NCBI GenBank assembly: GCA_013373375.1
Contig: JABXHY010000025.1
Span: 1 to 64,000 of the forward strand
Direction of reading: 5' to 3'
Source: Gammaproteobacteria bacterium
GTDB lineage: Bacteria; Pseudomonadota; Gammaproteobacteria; Enterobacterales; Kangiellaceae
DNA length: 64,000 bases
In this document: positions 56,712-64,000 of the stretch, piece after piece
How positions within the stretch are numbered: position 1 is the stretch's first letter
Layout: the number at the start of each line of letters is the position of its first letter
Made by a program: the position numbers and the translations under genes
The notes under the pieces: generated by a model
The model's input: the letters and a program-made list of their open reading frames with translations, nothing else
The model's database searches: none
What the model was told of the DNA's origin: nothing

Positions 56712-56737
56712 AAAAATGGCGCCCTAGCGCCATTTTT
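56712..56737 (-). terminator. intrinsic terminator of dnaJ
   Basis: GC-rich stem AAATGGCGC / GCGCCATTT with a 4-nt loop, then TTTTT leftward. It starts at the dnaJ stop codon. Confidence 0.85.
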
Positions 56738-57872
56738 ATTTAGTCATTCCATCCCAAAAGTTTTTCACGCCATCAAACCAGTTTTTCGACTTAGGATTGT
56801 GTCGACTGTTGCCATTTTTCATCGAGTCATCAAGCTGTCTTAACAAATCTTTCTGCTCCTTGCTTAAATTTACCGGCGTTTCTACAACAACTCGACAATA
56901 CAAATCACCCGACGGCCCTCCGCGCATTGGAGCAACACCTTTACCACGCAATCTAAATAGCTTTCCTGATTGAGATTCCGCAGGAACTTTTAAGTTAACC
57001 CTCGAATCAAGTGTTGGCACTTCAAGCTCTCCACCCAAACATGCGGTGGTGTAACTAATCGGAACTTCACAGTAAAGATCATTACCATCGCGAGTAAAAA
57101 TCGAATGTTCTTTAACATGAACCTGAACATAAAGATCCCCAGGTTGTGTACCCGGTCCACCCGCTTCACCTTCACCAGATAAACGAATCCGATCGCCAGT
57201 ATCGACGCCTGGTGGAATTTTTACTGACAAAGTTTTTTCTTTACGAACACGCCCTTGACCATGACATGTACCACAAGGATCTTTGATCATAGTGCCTTGA
57301 CCATGACATTTAGGACAGGTCTGCTGCACTGAGAAAAACCCTTGTTGCATTCTTACTTGGCCTGCACCACCACACATATCACAACTTGTAGGAGAGGTTC
57401 CTTTTTTGGCACCGCTTCCGCTACAAGTTTCGCACGAAACATAAGTAGGAACATGAATCTTAGCTTGTGTACCGTGTACCGCTTCTTCTAGTGATAGCTC
57501 TAGGTTATAACGTAAATCGGATCCTCGTCTCGCTCGTTGGCCACCACCGTGTCCACCTCGAGCACCAAATATATCGCCAAATACATCACCGAAAATATCA
57601 CTGAAGCTAGCACCACCTGCGCCACCACCAAAACCACCTTGCGACGGATCAACACCCGCATGCCCGTATTGATCATAAGCCTGGCGTTTTTCAGGGCTCG
57701 ACAATATTTCGAATGCTTCTTTAGCTTCTTTAAATTTATCTTCAGACTCTTTAGAGTCAGGATTACGATCGGGGTGATGCTTCATCGCAAGTCGTCGATA
57801 AGCTTTTTTGATCTCTTGCTCGTTGGCTGACTTATCAATCCCAAGAACTTCGTAATAGTCGCGTTTTGCCAT
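56736..57872 (-). CDS. dnaJ: chaperone protein DnaJ
   Basis: Hsp40 co-chaperone for DnaK, 378 aa from ATG 57872 ([11 protein letters not shown]). The longer frame would start inside the dnaK-dnaJ hairpin. J domain with HPD (MKHHPDRN), Gly/Phe-rich region, four CxxCxGxG zinc repeats ([32 protein letters not shown]) and the C-terminal substrate domain. Complete type I DnaJ. Confidence 0.97.
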   Translation of the reverse strand: MAKRDYYEVLGIDKSANEQEIKKAYRRLAMKHHPDRNPDSKESEDKFKEAKEAFEILSSPEKRQAYDQYGHAGVDPSQGGFGGGAGGASFSDIFGDVFGDIFGARGGHGGGQRARRGSDLRYNLELSLEEAVHGTQAKIHVPTYVSCETCSGSGAKKGTSPTSCDMCGGAGQVRMQQGFFSVQQTCPKCHGQGTMIKDPCGTCHGQGRVRKEKTLSVKIPPGVDTGDRIRLSGEGEAGGPGTQPGDLYVQVHVKEHSIFTRDGNDLYCEVPISYTTACLGGELEVPTLDSRVNLKVPAESQSGKLFRLRGKGVAPMRGGPSGDLYCRVVVETPVNLSKEQKDLLRQLDDSMKNGNSRHNPKSKNWFDGVKNFWDGMTK

Positions 57873-57909
57873 GCTTGTCTTGCCTACTTTATCAATTCTT
57901 ACAGACAAA

Positions 57910-57933
57910 GACGCGGACAAAGGTGTCCGCGTC
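57910..57933 (-). terminator. strong hairpin between dnaK and dnaJ
   Basis: 10-bp GC-rich stem GACGCGGACA / TGTCCGCGTC, 4-nt loop, with a weak T tail leftward. It may lower dnaJ expression relative to dnaK or stabilise the dnaK mRNA end. Confidence 0.65.
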
Positions 57934-57957
57934 CAAGTAACTCATGAAAATCTTGAA

Positions 57958-59889
57958 TTACTTTTTCTTGTCATCAACTTCTTCAAATTCAGCATCAACA
58001 ACATTGTCATCTGACTTTTGCTCGCCGCCAGTGTCACCTGCACCACCTTCAGCTGCTTGAGCTTGCGCTTGTGCATTTGCGTAAAGTCGTTCAGCCATTT
58101 TTGCTGACGCTTGAGAAAGCGCTTCTGTTTTTGCTTCGATAGCGTCTTTGTCCTGACCTTTTAAAGCTTCTTCAAGATCTTTGATAGCAGCTTCAATAGA
58201 CTCTTTTTCACCGTCTTCCAACTCGACACTCTCGTCGCTCAAGCTTTTCTTAGTCGCATGAACTAAGCCATCAGCTTTATTCCGTACTTCGATAAGTTCT
58301 TGGAACTTTTTATCTTCGTCAGCATGAGCTTCTGCGTCTTTTACCATTTTATCGACTTCTTCATCCGATAAACCAGAAGATGCTTTGATGACTATCGACT
58401 GTTCTTTTCCAGTTGCTTTATCTTTTGCCGAAACATTTAAGATACCATTTGCGTCAATATCGAAAGAAACTTCAATTTGAGGTACGCCTCTTGGTGCCGG
58501 AGGAATATCTTGTAAATCAAATTTACCCAACGATTTATTTTGCGCAGCTTGCTTACGCTCACCTTGAAGTACATGTACCGTTACCGCGGTTTGATTGTCT
58601 TCTGCAGTTGAGAAGGTTTGTGATGCTTTTGTTGGGATTGTTGTATTCTTTTCGATTAAGTTCGTCATAACACCACCCATTGTCTCAATACCAAGAGATA
58701 ATGGTGTTACATCAAGTAACAAGACATCTTTAACATCACCGGATAATACTGCACCTTGAATCGCTGCACCCATCGCCACTGCTTCATCAGGGTTTACGTC
58801 TTTACGAGCTTCTTTACCAAAAAAGTCACCAACGGTTGACTGTACTTTTGGCATACGTGTTTGGCCACCCACCAAGATAACATCATCAATGTCAGAAACA
58901 TTTAGACCGGCATCTTTCAGTGCCATTTTTACTGGGTCAAGAGTGCGCTCGACTAAATCTTCAACCAATGACTCAAGTTTAGTACGCGTTAATTTAATGT
59001 TTAAATGCTTCGGACCAGTTGCATCAGCTGTAATGTATGGAAGATTTACATCTGTTTGTTGACTTGACGACAACTCGATTTTTGCTTTTTCAGCGGCTTC
59101 TTTTAATCGCTGTAATGCAAGTGCATCGTTATGTAAGTCGATACCAGTATCTTTCTTAAATTCAGCGGCAAGATACTCAATAACTTTCAAATCAAAGTCT
59201 TCACCACCAAGGAATGTATCACCATTGGTCGAAAGCACTTCAAAAGTGTGCTCACCTTCAACTTCAGCAATTTCAATGATCGAAATATCAAAAGTACCAC
59301 CACCTAAGTCGTATACCGCAATGGTGCGATCGCCTTTTGCTTTATCCATTCCGTAAGCAAGCGCTGCCGCAGTTGGCTCATTGATGATTCGTTTAACTTC
59401 TAAGCCTGCAATTCGACCCGCATCTTTTGTCGCTTGGCGTTGAGAGTCGTTAAAGTAAGCAGGAACGGTGATAACGGCCTCAGTCACTTTTTCGCCAAGA
59501 AAGTCTTCCGCTGTTTTTTTCATTTTTTTCAAAACTTCAGCAGAAATTTGTGGTGCGGCTTTTTTCTCACCTTTTACTTGAACCCAAGCATCACCGTTGT
59601 CGGCTTTAACGATTTTGTAAGGCACCATTTTAATGTCTTTTTGCACGACATCATCTTCAAACCGACGTCCAATTAATCGTTTTACTGCAAACAGAGTATT
59701 TTCAGGGTTTGTAACAGCTTGGCGTTTCGCAGATTGACCTACTAAAATTTCACCGTCTTCTGTGAAGGCAACAATAGAAGGAGTGGTTCGCGCACCTTCG
59801 CTGTTCTCGATAACACGAGTGTCTTTACCGTCCAATACGGCAACACACGAGTTGGTCGTTCCCAAGTCGATTCCAATAATTTTACCCAT
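57958..59889 (-). CDS. dnaK: chaperone protein DnaK
   Basis: Hsp70 chaperone, 643 aa. Starts [18 protein letters not shown]; signatures [13 protein letters not shown] and [14 protein letters not shown]. The C-terminal lid ends in the usual acidic tail ([16 protein letters not shown]). Preceded by a probable heat-shock promoter. Confidence 0.98.
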   Translation of the reverse strand: MGKIIGIDLGTTNSCVAVLDGKDTRVIENSEGARTTPSIVAFTEDGEILVGQSAKRQAVTNPENTLFAVKRLIGRRFEDDVVQKDIKMVPYKIVKADNGDAWVQVKGEKKAAPQISAEVLKKMKKTAEDFLGEKVTEAVITVPAYFNDSQRQATKDAGRIAGLEVKRIINEPTAAALAYGMDKAKGDRTIAVYDLGGGTFDISIIEIAEVEGEHTFEVLSTNGDTFLGGEDFDLKVIEYLAAEFKKDTGIDLHNDALALQRLKEAAEKAKIELSSSQQTDVNLPYITADATGPKHLNIKLTRTKLESLVEDLVERTLDPVKMALKDAGLNVSDIDDVILVGGQTRMPKVQSTVGDFFGKEARKDVNPDEAVAMGAAIQGAVLSGDVKDVLLLDVTPLSLGIETMGGVMTNLIEKNTTIPTKASQTFSTAEDNQTAVTVHVLQGERKQAAQNKSLGKFDLQDIPPAPRGVPQIEVSFDIDANGILNVSAKDKATGKEQSIVIKASSGLSDEEVDKMVKDAEAHADEDKKFQELIEVRNKADGLVHATKKSLSDESVELEDGEKESIEAAIKDLEEALKGQDKDAIEAKTEALSQASAKMAERLYANAQAQAQAAEGGAGDTGGEQKSDDNVVDAEFEEVDDKKK

Positions 59890-59978
59890 GGTACATCTCC
59901 AATATTAAATCTTTAACTTTTAAAAATTTTGCTAACAAGAGTTACGCTCGATAACCCTTCTAAATTCATGCCTTTTAA

Positions 59979-60006
59979 ATTTGGGGCTTTTTCAACCAAT
60001 TCAACC
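59979..60006 (-). promoter_or_regulatory. dnaK: candidate sigma-32 promoter of dnaK
   Basis: On the minus strand GGTTGAAT (59999-60006) and CCCCAAAT (59979-59986) are 12 bp apart, close to the consensus CTTGAAA / CCCCATNT. It lies about 90 bp before dnaK. The -35 lies in a tandem 10-bp duplication (TTGGTTGAAT-type). Confidence 0.5.
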
Positions 60007-60033
60007 AATCAATTGAATTTTTTCTTAACTGAA

Positions 60034-60636
60034 CTAAACCTTTTCATCAATATTGGCAGGTTTACCTTTGTTAACCACAACCCGTGCCGGTCGAATAACG
60101 CGACCATTAAGTAGATATCCTTTTTGGAAAACGGCAATCACCGCGTTGGCATCAAATTCGGGGTTTTCTTGCATGGACATAGCTTCATGTCTTTCTGGAT
60201 TGAAAGCCTCACCAATCGGATCAAGCTGCTCGATATTCTTTTTTGCCAAAGTGTCGGTAAAAATTTTCAACGTTAGCTCCATGCCTTCTTTTAAAGCTTT
60301 TGCTTCATCCGTTTCGGCTGGCTGAGCTAAGCCTTGCTCTAAGCTATCGATAATCGGCAGCAGTGATTCTACAAAACCTTCGAGTGCGTATTTATGAGCA
60401 TTTTGTACATCACGCTCTGCTCGACGGCGGACGTTTTCGGTTTCCGCGTGAGCTCTTAAAACCGCTTCTTTTGACTCTTGAACCGTAGCTTCCAACTGCT
60501 GAATTTGCTCTAGTAGCGCACTAGTTTCTGCAGCAAGCTCGTTTGATTCTATTGTTTGGTCCTCGGTTGGAGCTTGATTGATTTCAGCTTCAACGGCTTC
60601 ATCTTGAGGTTGTTTTTCCGATGATTGGTCTGACAT
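60034..60636 (-). CDS. grpE: nucleotide exchange factor GrpE
   Basis: Nucleotide exchange factor for DnaK, 200 aa from ATG 60636; GGGG lies 7 nt upstream. Acidic N-terminus, long coiled coil (LEATVQESKEAVLRAHAETENVRRRAERD), then the beta domain ENPEFDANAVIAVFQKGYLLNGRVIRPARVVV. Upstream of dnaK. Confidence 0.97.
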   Translation of the reverse strand: MSDQSSEKQPQDEAVEAEINQAPTEDQTIESNELAAETSALLEQIQQLEATVQESKEAVLRAHAETENVRRRAERDVQNAHKYALEGFVESLLPIIDSLEQGLAQPAETDEAKALKEGMELTLKIFTDTLAKKNIEQLDPIGEAFNPERHEAMSMQENPEFDANAVIAVFQKGYLLNGRVIRPARVVVNKGKPANIDEKV

Positions 60637-60717
60637 TACACTACCCCGCATCTATCAGGTCAGATAAATATTCCCCACAAAAATGGGTGTTTTTCCAAGT
60701 TTTTCGGTATATGGGGG

Positions 60718-61749
60718 TTAGTCTGAGTGATTCAAGGCTGAAGAGAGAATTTTCGCGGATATGTCAACTATGGGAATTATTCGATCGTAATACATTCGGG
60801 TGGGCCCGATCACCGCCAATACTCCAACCGGGTCGCCTTCCATTTTGTAGGGCGCGGTTACCACCGAGCAGGTCGATAATCCTTCAGAGGCGCATTCTTC
60901 GCCAATAAATATTTGTACCCCGTCTGCATTTAACGCTTTATCGAGCAGTGCTAAAACGTCTTGTTTGCTTCGAAATGCTTCAAAAATTGCCTTCAGCTTA
61001 TTTAGGTCTTGCGGCGCCTGCACCATTTCGATCAAGTTATTATCGCCTGATAAGTGATATTGCTCTTGGTTGTTTTCGCTAAAGCCTTTATCCGCAAGCT
61101 CAATGGCGAGGGCCATCAATTGATTCAATTCCTGTTTGTGGTGCTTGAGTTGTTCGAGCAATTTAACTCGTGCTTTTCGTATATCTTGGCCAGCGAGATG
61201 TTGGTTCAAATAATTAGACGCTTCCGTAAGCTGCGCAGTTGTGTAGCTTTCTTCGGTGTAAATCACACGGTTTTGAACTTGATGGTCCTCAAGGACTAGA
61301 ATAACCAGTATTCGCTTTTCGGTTAACGGCATAAACTCAATGTGCTTTAAACGAAGCTCATCTCTAAAGGGAACCTTCACAAGACCAACCATAGAGGTCA
61401 ACTCAGACAGTAGCGTTGAAGTATTAGTCAATAAATCCTGAGTGGTTCTGTTTGGGTTAATCACCGTATTGATTTGTGCGACTTGTTGAGGACCTGGTTG
61501 CTGCACCGTTAATAAATGATCGACAAACAAGCGGAAACCAAGATCGGTGGGAATTCGCCCCGCCGAAGTATGAGGTGACTCTACCAACCCCTGATGTTCA
61601 AGCTCGGACATAACATTTCTGATGGTCGCTGGACTCACCGACAAGTCTGATATTTTTGCCAAGGTGCTCGAGCCTATTGGTTGTCCATGCATCAAATAGT
61701 TTTCAACCAATGCTTTCATCAACTGTTGTGCGCGTTTACTAATTGCCAT
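60718..61749 (-). CDS. hrcA: heat-inducible transcription repressor HrcA
   Basis: Repressor of chaperone genes that binds CIRCE elements. 343 aa. N-terminal winged helix (VSPATIRNVMSELEHQGLVESPHTSAGRIPTD) and C-terminal GAF-like region. No CIRCE was seen before hrcA, grpE or dnaK. Preceded by a good promoter. Confidence 0.96.
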   Translation of the reverse strand: MAISKRAQQLMKALVENYLMHGQPIGSSTLAKISDLSVSPATIRNVMSELEHQGLVESPHTSAGRIPTDLGFRLFVDHLLTVQQPGPQQVAQINTVINPNRTTQDLLTNTSTLLSELTSMVGLVKVPFRDELRLKHIEFMPLTEKRILVILVLEDHQVQNRVIYTEESYTTAQLTEASNYLNQHLAGQDIRKARVKLLEQLKHHKQELNQLMALAIELADKGFSENNQEQYHLSGDNNLIEMVQAPQDLNKLKAIFEAFRSKQDVLALLDKALNADGVQIFIGEECASEGLSTCSVVTAPYKMEGDPVGVLAVIGPTRMYYDRIIPIVDISAKILSSALNHSD

Positions 61750-61775
61750 GGTTAACCTTTCTGATGAGACTGACT

Positions 61776-61804
61776 ATTATATTGACCTAAGCCGCACTCG
61801 TGAA
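61776..61804 (-). promoter_or_regulatory. hrcA: probable hrcA promoter
   Basis: On the minus strand -35 TTCACG (61799-61804) and a perfect -10 TATAAT (61776-61781), 17 bp apart. Confidence 0.6.
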
Positions 61805-61908
61805 TCAAGGTAGAGATTTAAAAGTTGAATATAACCTCGAGAAACGGTTAGAGTGCGCATTGATACAGCGTTCTAGCGGTTCTCGGCAAATTAAATAGCA
61901 GAAAGGAA

Positions 61909-62796
61909 ATGTCTTTGTCACAGCAAAAGTTTAAAACCATTGCTCTACTTGGAAAGCCACAAAATCCGCAGGCTGCAGAGACCATTCAGGTTTTGCACGA
62001 TTTTTTAATTGAACAGAAGTACGAGGTTCTGGTTCAACAGTCACTATCGACAGACATTACCTCCCAGCACGCTCAGTTTATGCCACGAACCGTTATTGGA
62101 GAAAAAGCTGATCTCATTATTGTCGTTGGTGGAGATGGCAGTATGCTCAATGCCGGTCGAACCCAAATTCAACATCAAGTTCCTATGGTAGGAATTAATC
62201 GTGGTCACCTAGGCTTTTTGACCGATGTCAGACCGACCGAAGTCATCGAACGAGTGACTGAGATTTTAAATGGCGAGTATACCGAAGAAGAACGCTTCAT
62301 ATTAAATGCAGAAGTCATTAGAGACGAACAGATAATTGGTAAATCAACAGCAGTTAACGAAGTAGTGATCCATCCTGGTGAAATTTCAAAAATGCTGGAG
62401 TTCGAACTTTTTATCGATCAGCAATTTGTATATAGCCAACGCTCAGATGGTTTGATAATTTCGACTCCGACAGGTTCGACGGCTTATGCCTTATCTGGTG
62501 GTGGACCAATTATCTCACCTAAAGTTGACGCTATCGTACTCGTACCTATGTTTCCCCACACTCTCTCTAGCAGACCAATTGTGGTTGATGCGAATAGCAC
62601 TATTGAACTTGCGATAGCTCCGGATAATCGTCATTCACCCATGGTGAGCTGCGACGGGCAAGAAAATATGGCACTTGCACCTAGTGACCGAATTCGAATT
62701 CAAAAACACAGTTTGTCTATGCGAATTTTACACCCGCTAACGCACGATTATTATGAAGTGCTTAGAACAAAACTTGGCTGGGGACACAAACTTTAA
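61909..62796 (+). CDS. nadK: NAD kinase
   Basis: Phosphorylates NAD to NADP. 295 aa. GGDGSMLNAGR near residue 65, NRGHLGFLTD, the NEVVIHPG block and STPTGSTAYALSGGGPI are diagnostic. AAAGG is close to the ATG; a TTG two codons on is possible. Divergent from hrcA. Confidence 0.97.
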   Translation: MSLSQQKFKTIALLGKPQNPQAAETIQVLHDFLIEQKYEVLVQQSLSTDITSQHAQFMPRTVIGEKADLIIVVGGDGSMLNAGRTQIQHQVPMVGINRGHLGFLTDVRPTEVIERVTEILNGEYTEEERFILNAEVIRDEQIIGKSTAVNEVVIHPGEISKMLEFELFIDQQFVYSQRSDGLIISTPTGSTAYALSGGGPIISPKVDAIVLVPMFPHTLSSRPIVVDANSTIELAIAPDNRHSPMVSCDGQENMALAPSDRIRIQKHSLSMRILHPLTHDYYEVLRTKLGWGHKL

Positions 62797-62964
62797 ACTC
62801 TCGAAACATAACTGAGCTTTAACGGCCTGCTCGAAGAAAAGACTCGCGGTCAGACGTTGCAATTTGCCAGCCAACAAAACTACTTAAACAACTAGTAAAA
62901 AAGCACTGACAATTACCGCAACAAAGATTACACTTAGGGCAAATCAATAACCGCAGTTGCCTTT

Positions 62965-64000
62965 ATGCTGACAACCATTGCTATCAAAGACTTTGCATTA
63001 ATCGACCGTCTTAACCTTGACTTAAGTCAGGGTATGACAACGATAACGGGTGAAACAGGTGCTGGTAAATCTATTGTGATTGATGCTTTAGGACTGGCAC
63101 TCGGTGAGAGAGCGGATGCCTCCATGATCCGTTATGGCAGTGCCAAGGCCGATATTACTGCTTCGTTCAGTTTGAATGAGTGTTCCTCAGCGATCTCATG
63201 GCTAAAAGAGCATGACCTGGACGATGAGTTTGAGTGCATTGTTCGACGGGTGATCGCAAAAGAAGGACGCTCTAAATGCTACATCAATGGTCGTCCGGCC
63301 AACTTGAACATGCTAAAAGACCTCGGGGATTTTCTGGTAGATATTCATGGCCAACATGCCCACCAATCTCTTTTGCGTCCAAACTATCAACTATCGTTAA
63401 TAGATGAACTATTGAATGATAAAGAGGTGCTAGAACAGACCGCAGTGCTTGCCAAACAATATCAAAAAGAACTCAAACGATACAATGAGCTGAAGCAAAC
63501 TTCCGATCAACGTTCCGAGCGAATTGAGCTATTACAATACCAATTAGATGAGCTGGAAGCACTGCACCTGTCAAAGGATTCTATCAGCCAATTAGAAAGT
63601 GAGCATGCTCGTGGCAATAACCTTCAAGAGTTAATTTCTGCATGCGAGCAGGCAAATGACCAGTTATTTGATCAAGAACCGGGAGTTTATGGAGCCCTTG
63701 CTCATTTTAGTGAACAATTTAACCGCCTAAGCGCCAAAGACGCGCAATTAACAAGTGTTAGTGAGTTATTTGCTAACGCCACTGCTTTACTTGAAGAATT
63801 AAAGTCGGAATTGAGACACTACCAAGATTCACTCGATGTCGATCCCGATAACCTTGAAGAACTTAATCAACAACTCAGTACACTTTTTGACTTAAGTCGT
63901 AAGCACCAATGCGATCTAGAGGAGTTACCAAACACAGAAGTATCGATTCGTGATGAGTTAGAAAAGTTAAGCGCAGCGAGTTCCGATTTAACCGAATTAC
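62965..64000 (+). CDS. recN: DNA repair protein RecN (cut by window edge)
   Basis: SMC-like ATPase for double-strand break repair; the first 345 codons are present. MLTTIAIKDFALIDRL, Walker A GETGAGKS, NGRPANLNMLKDLGDFLVDIHGQHAHQSL, then coiled coil. No canonical CTGT-N8-ACAG LexA box in the 168 bp upstream. Follows nadK, a common order. Confidence 0.95.
   Translation, partial: MLTTIAIKDFALIDRLNLDLSQGMTTITGETGAGKSIVIDALGLALGERADASMIRYGSAKADITASFSLNECSSAISWLKEHDLDDEFECIVRRVIAKEGRSKCYINGRPANLNMLKDLGDFLVDIHGQHAHQSLLRPNYQLSLIDELLNDKEVLEQTAVLAKQYQKELKRYNELKQTSDQRSERIELLQYQLDELEALHLSKDSISQLESEHARGNNLQELISACEQANDQLFDQEPGVYGALAHFSEQFNRLSAKDAQLTSVSELFANATALLEELKSELRHYQDSLDVDPDNLEELNQQLSTLFDLSRKHQCDLEELPNTEVSIRDELEKLSAASSDLTEL

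Noticed and set aside
61794-61857. CIRCE element before hrcA
   Set aside because: The GCACTC and GAGTGC halves are 51 bp apart instead of 9.
62797-62964. LexA box before recN
   Set aside because: No CTGT-N8-ACAG or near match was found, although recN is SOS-controlled in many bacteria.

Overview
The window reads as a chromosomal segment of an AT-rich marine-type gammaproteobacterium. The evidence is the core gene order hrcA-grpE-dnaK-dnaJ ... dapB-carA-carB-greA and yicC-gmk-rpoZ-spoT-ridA-trmH, an AsnC very close to the enterobacterial protein, SelO, DUF3080, an Oar-like TonB receptor and many secreted S8 proteases. The mix of families suggests Kangiellaceae or a close relative such as Aliikangiella. 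That placement is inference from gene content. No phage, insertion sequence, CRISPR array, rRNA or tRNA was seen.

Region 1 (1-18 kb) is mostly about the cell surface and secretion. It holds an Oar-like TonB-dependent receptor (cut by the left edge), an S1/P1 nuclease followed by a concentrative nucleoside transporter, a 2OG-Fe(II) oxygenase, a very long propeller sensor with a degenerate GGDEF-like tail, and three secreted subtilisin-like (S8) proteases. A membrane hybrid histidine kinase with its own REC and AraC output domains lies between two of the proteases. Both of those protease genes carry a paired GTCGG element with the same 21-bp period upstream, which looks like a local operator for the kinase.

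Region 2 (18-34 kb) is accessory. It holds a P4H-like dioxygenase, unknown lipoproteins, a DUF3080 lipoprotein, divergent asnB/asnC, a bacterial pepsin-like (A1) aspartic protease, small paralogous proteins, an RDD protein, and a leftward operon (class C serine hydrolase, RluA-type pseudouridine synthase, DsrE-like, kelch, BsuPI-like). A rhodanese-methyltransferase fusion and a DUF418 membrane protein follow.

Region 3 (34.5-46.3 kb) holds trmH, ridA, spoT, rpoZ, gmk and yicC leftward, rph rightward, a small zinc-ribbon-like gene, a DUF4097-like protein, selO, a VOC protein, a periplasmic-binding-domain diguanylate cyclase and greA.

Region 4 (46.3-64 kb) holds carB, carA, dapB, a methyltransferase, an NMT1-CHASE-GGDEF-EAL protein, dnaJ, dnaK, grpE and hrcA leftward, then nadK and recN (cut by the right edge) rightward. 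The 618 bp between carA and dapB holds two things no protein annotation would show. One is a probable CsrB/RsmZ-type small RNA, with seven GGA motifs in 87 nt and a terminator. The other is a carA control region with a promoter, a 13-bp palindrome and an attenuator-like terminator. Several starts were moved from the longest frame on the basis of signal peptides, Shine-Dalgarno position or family alignment (notably TTG for spoT and carA).
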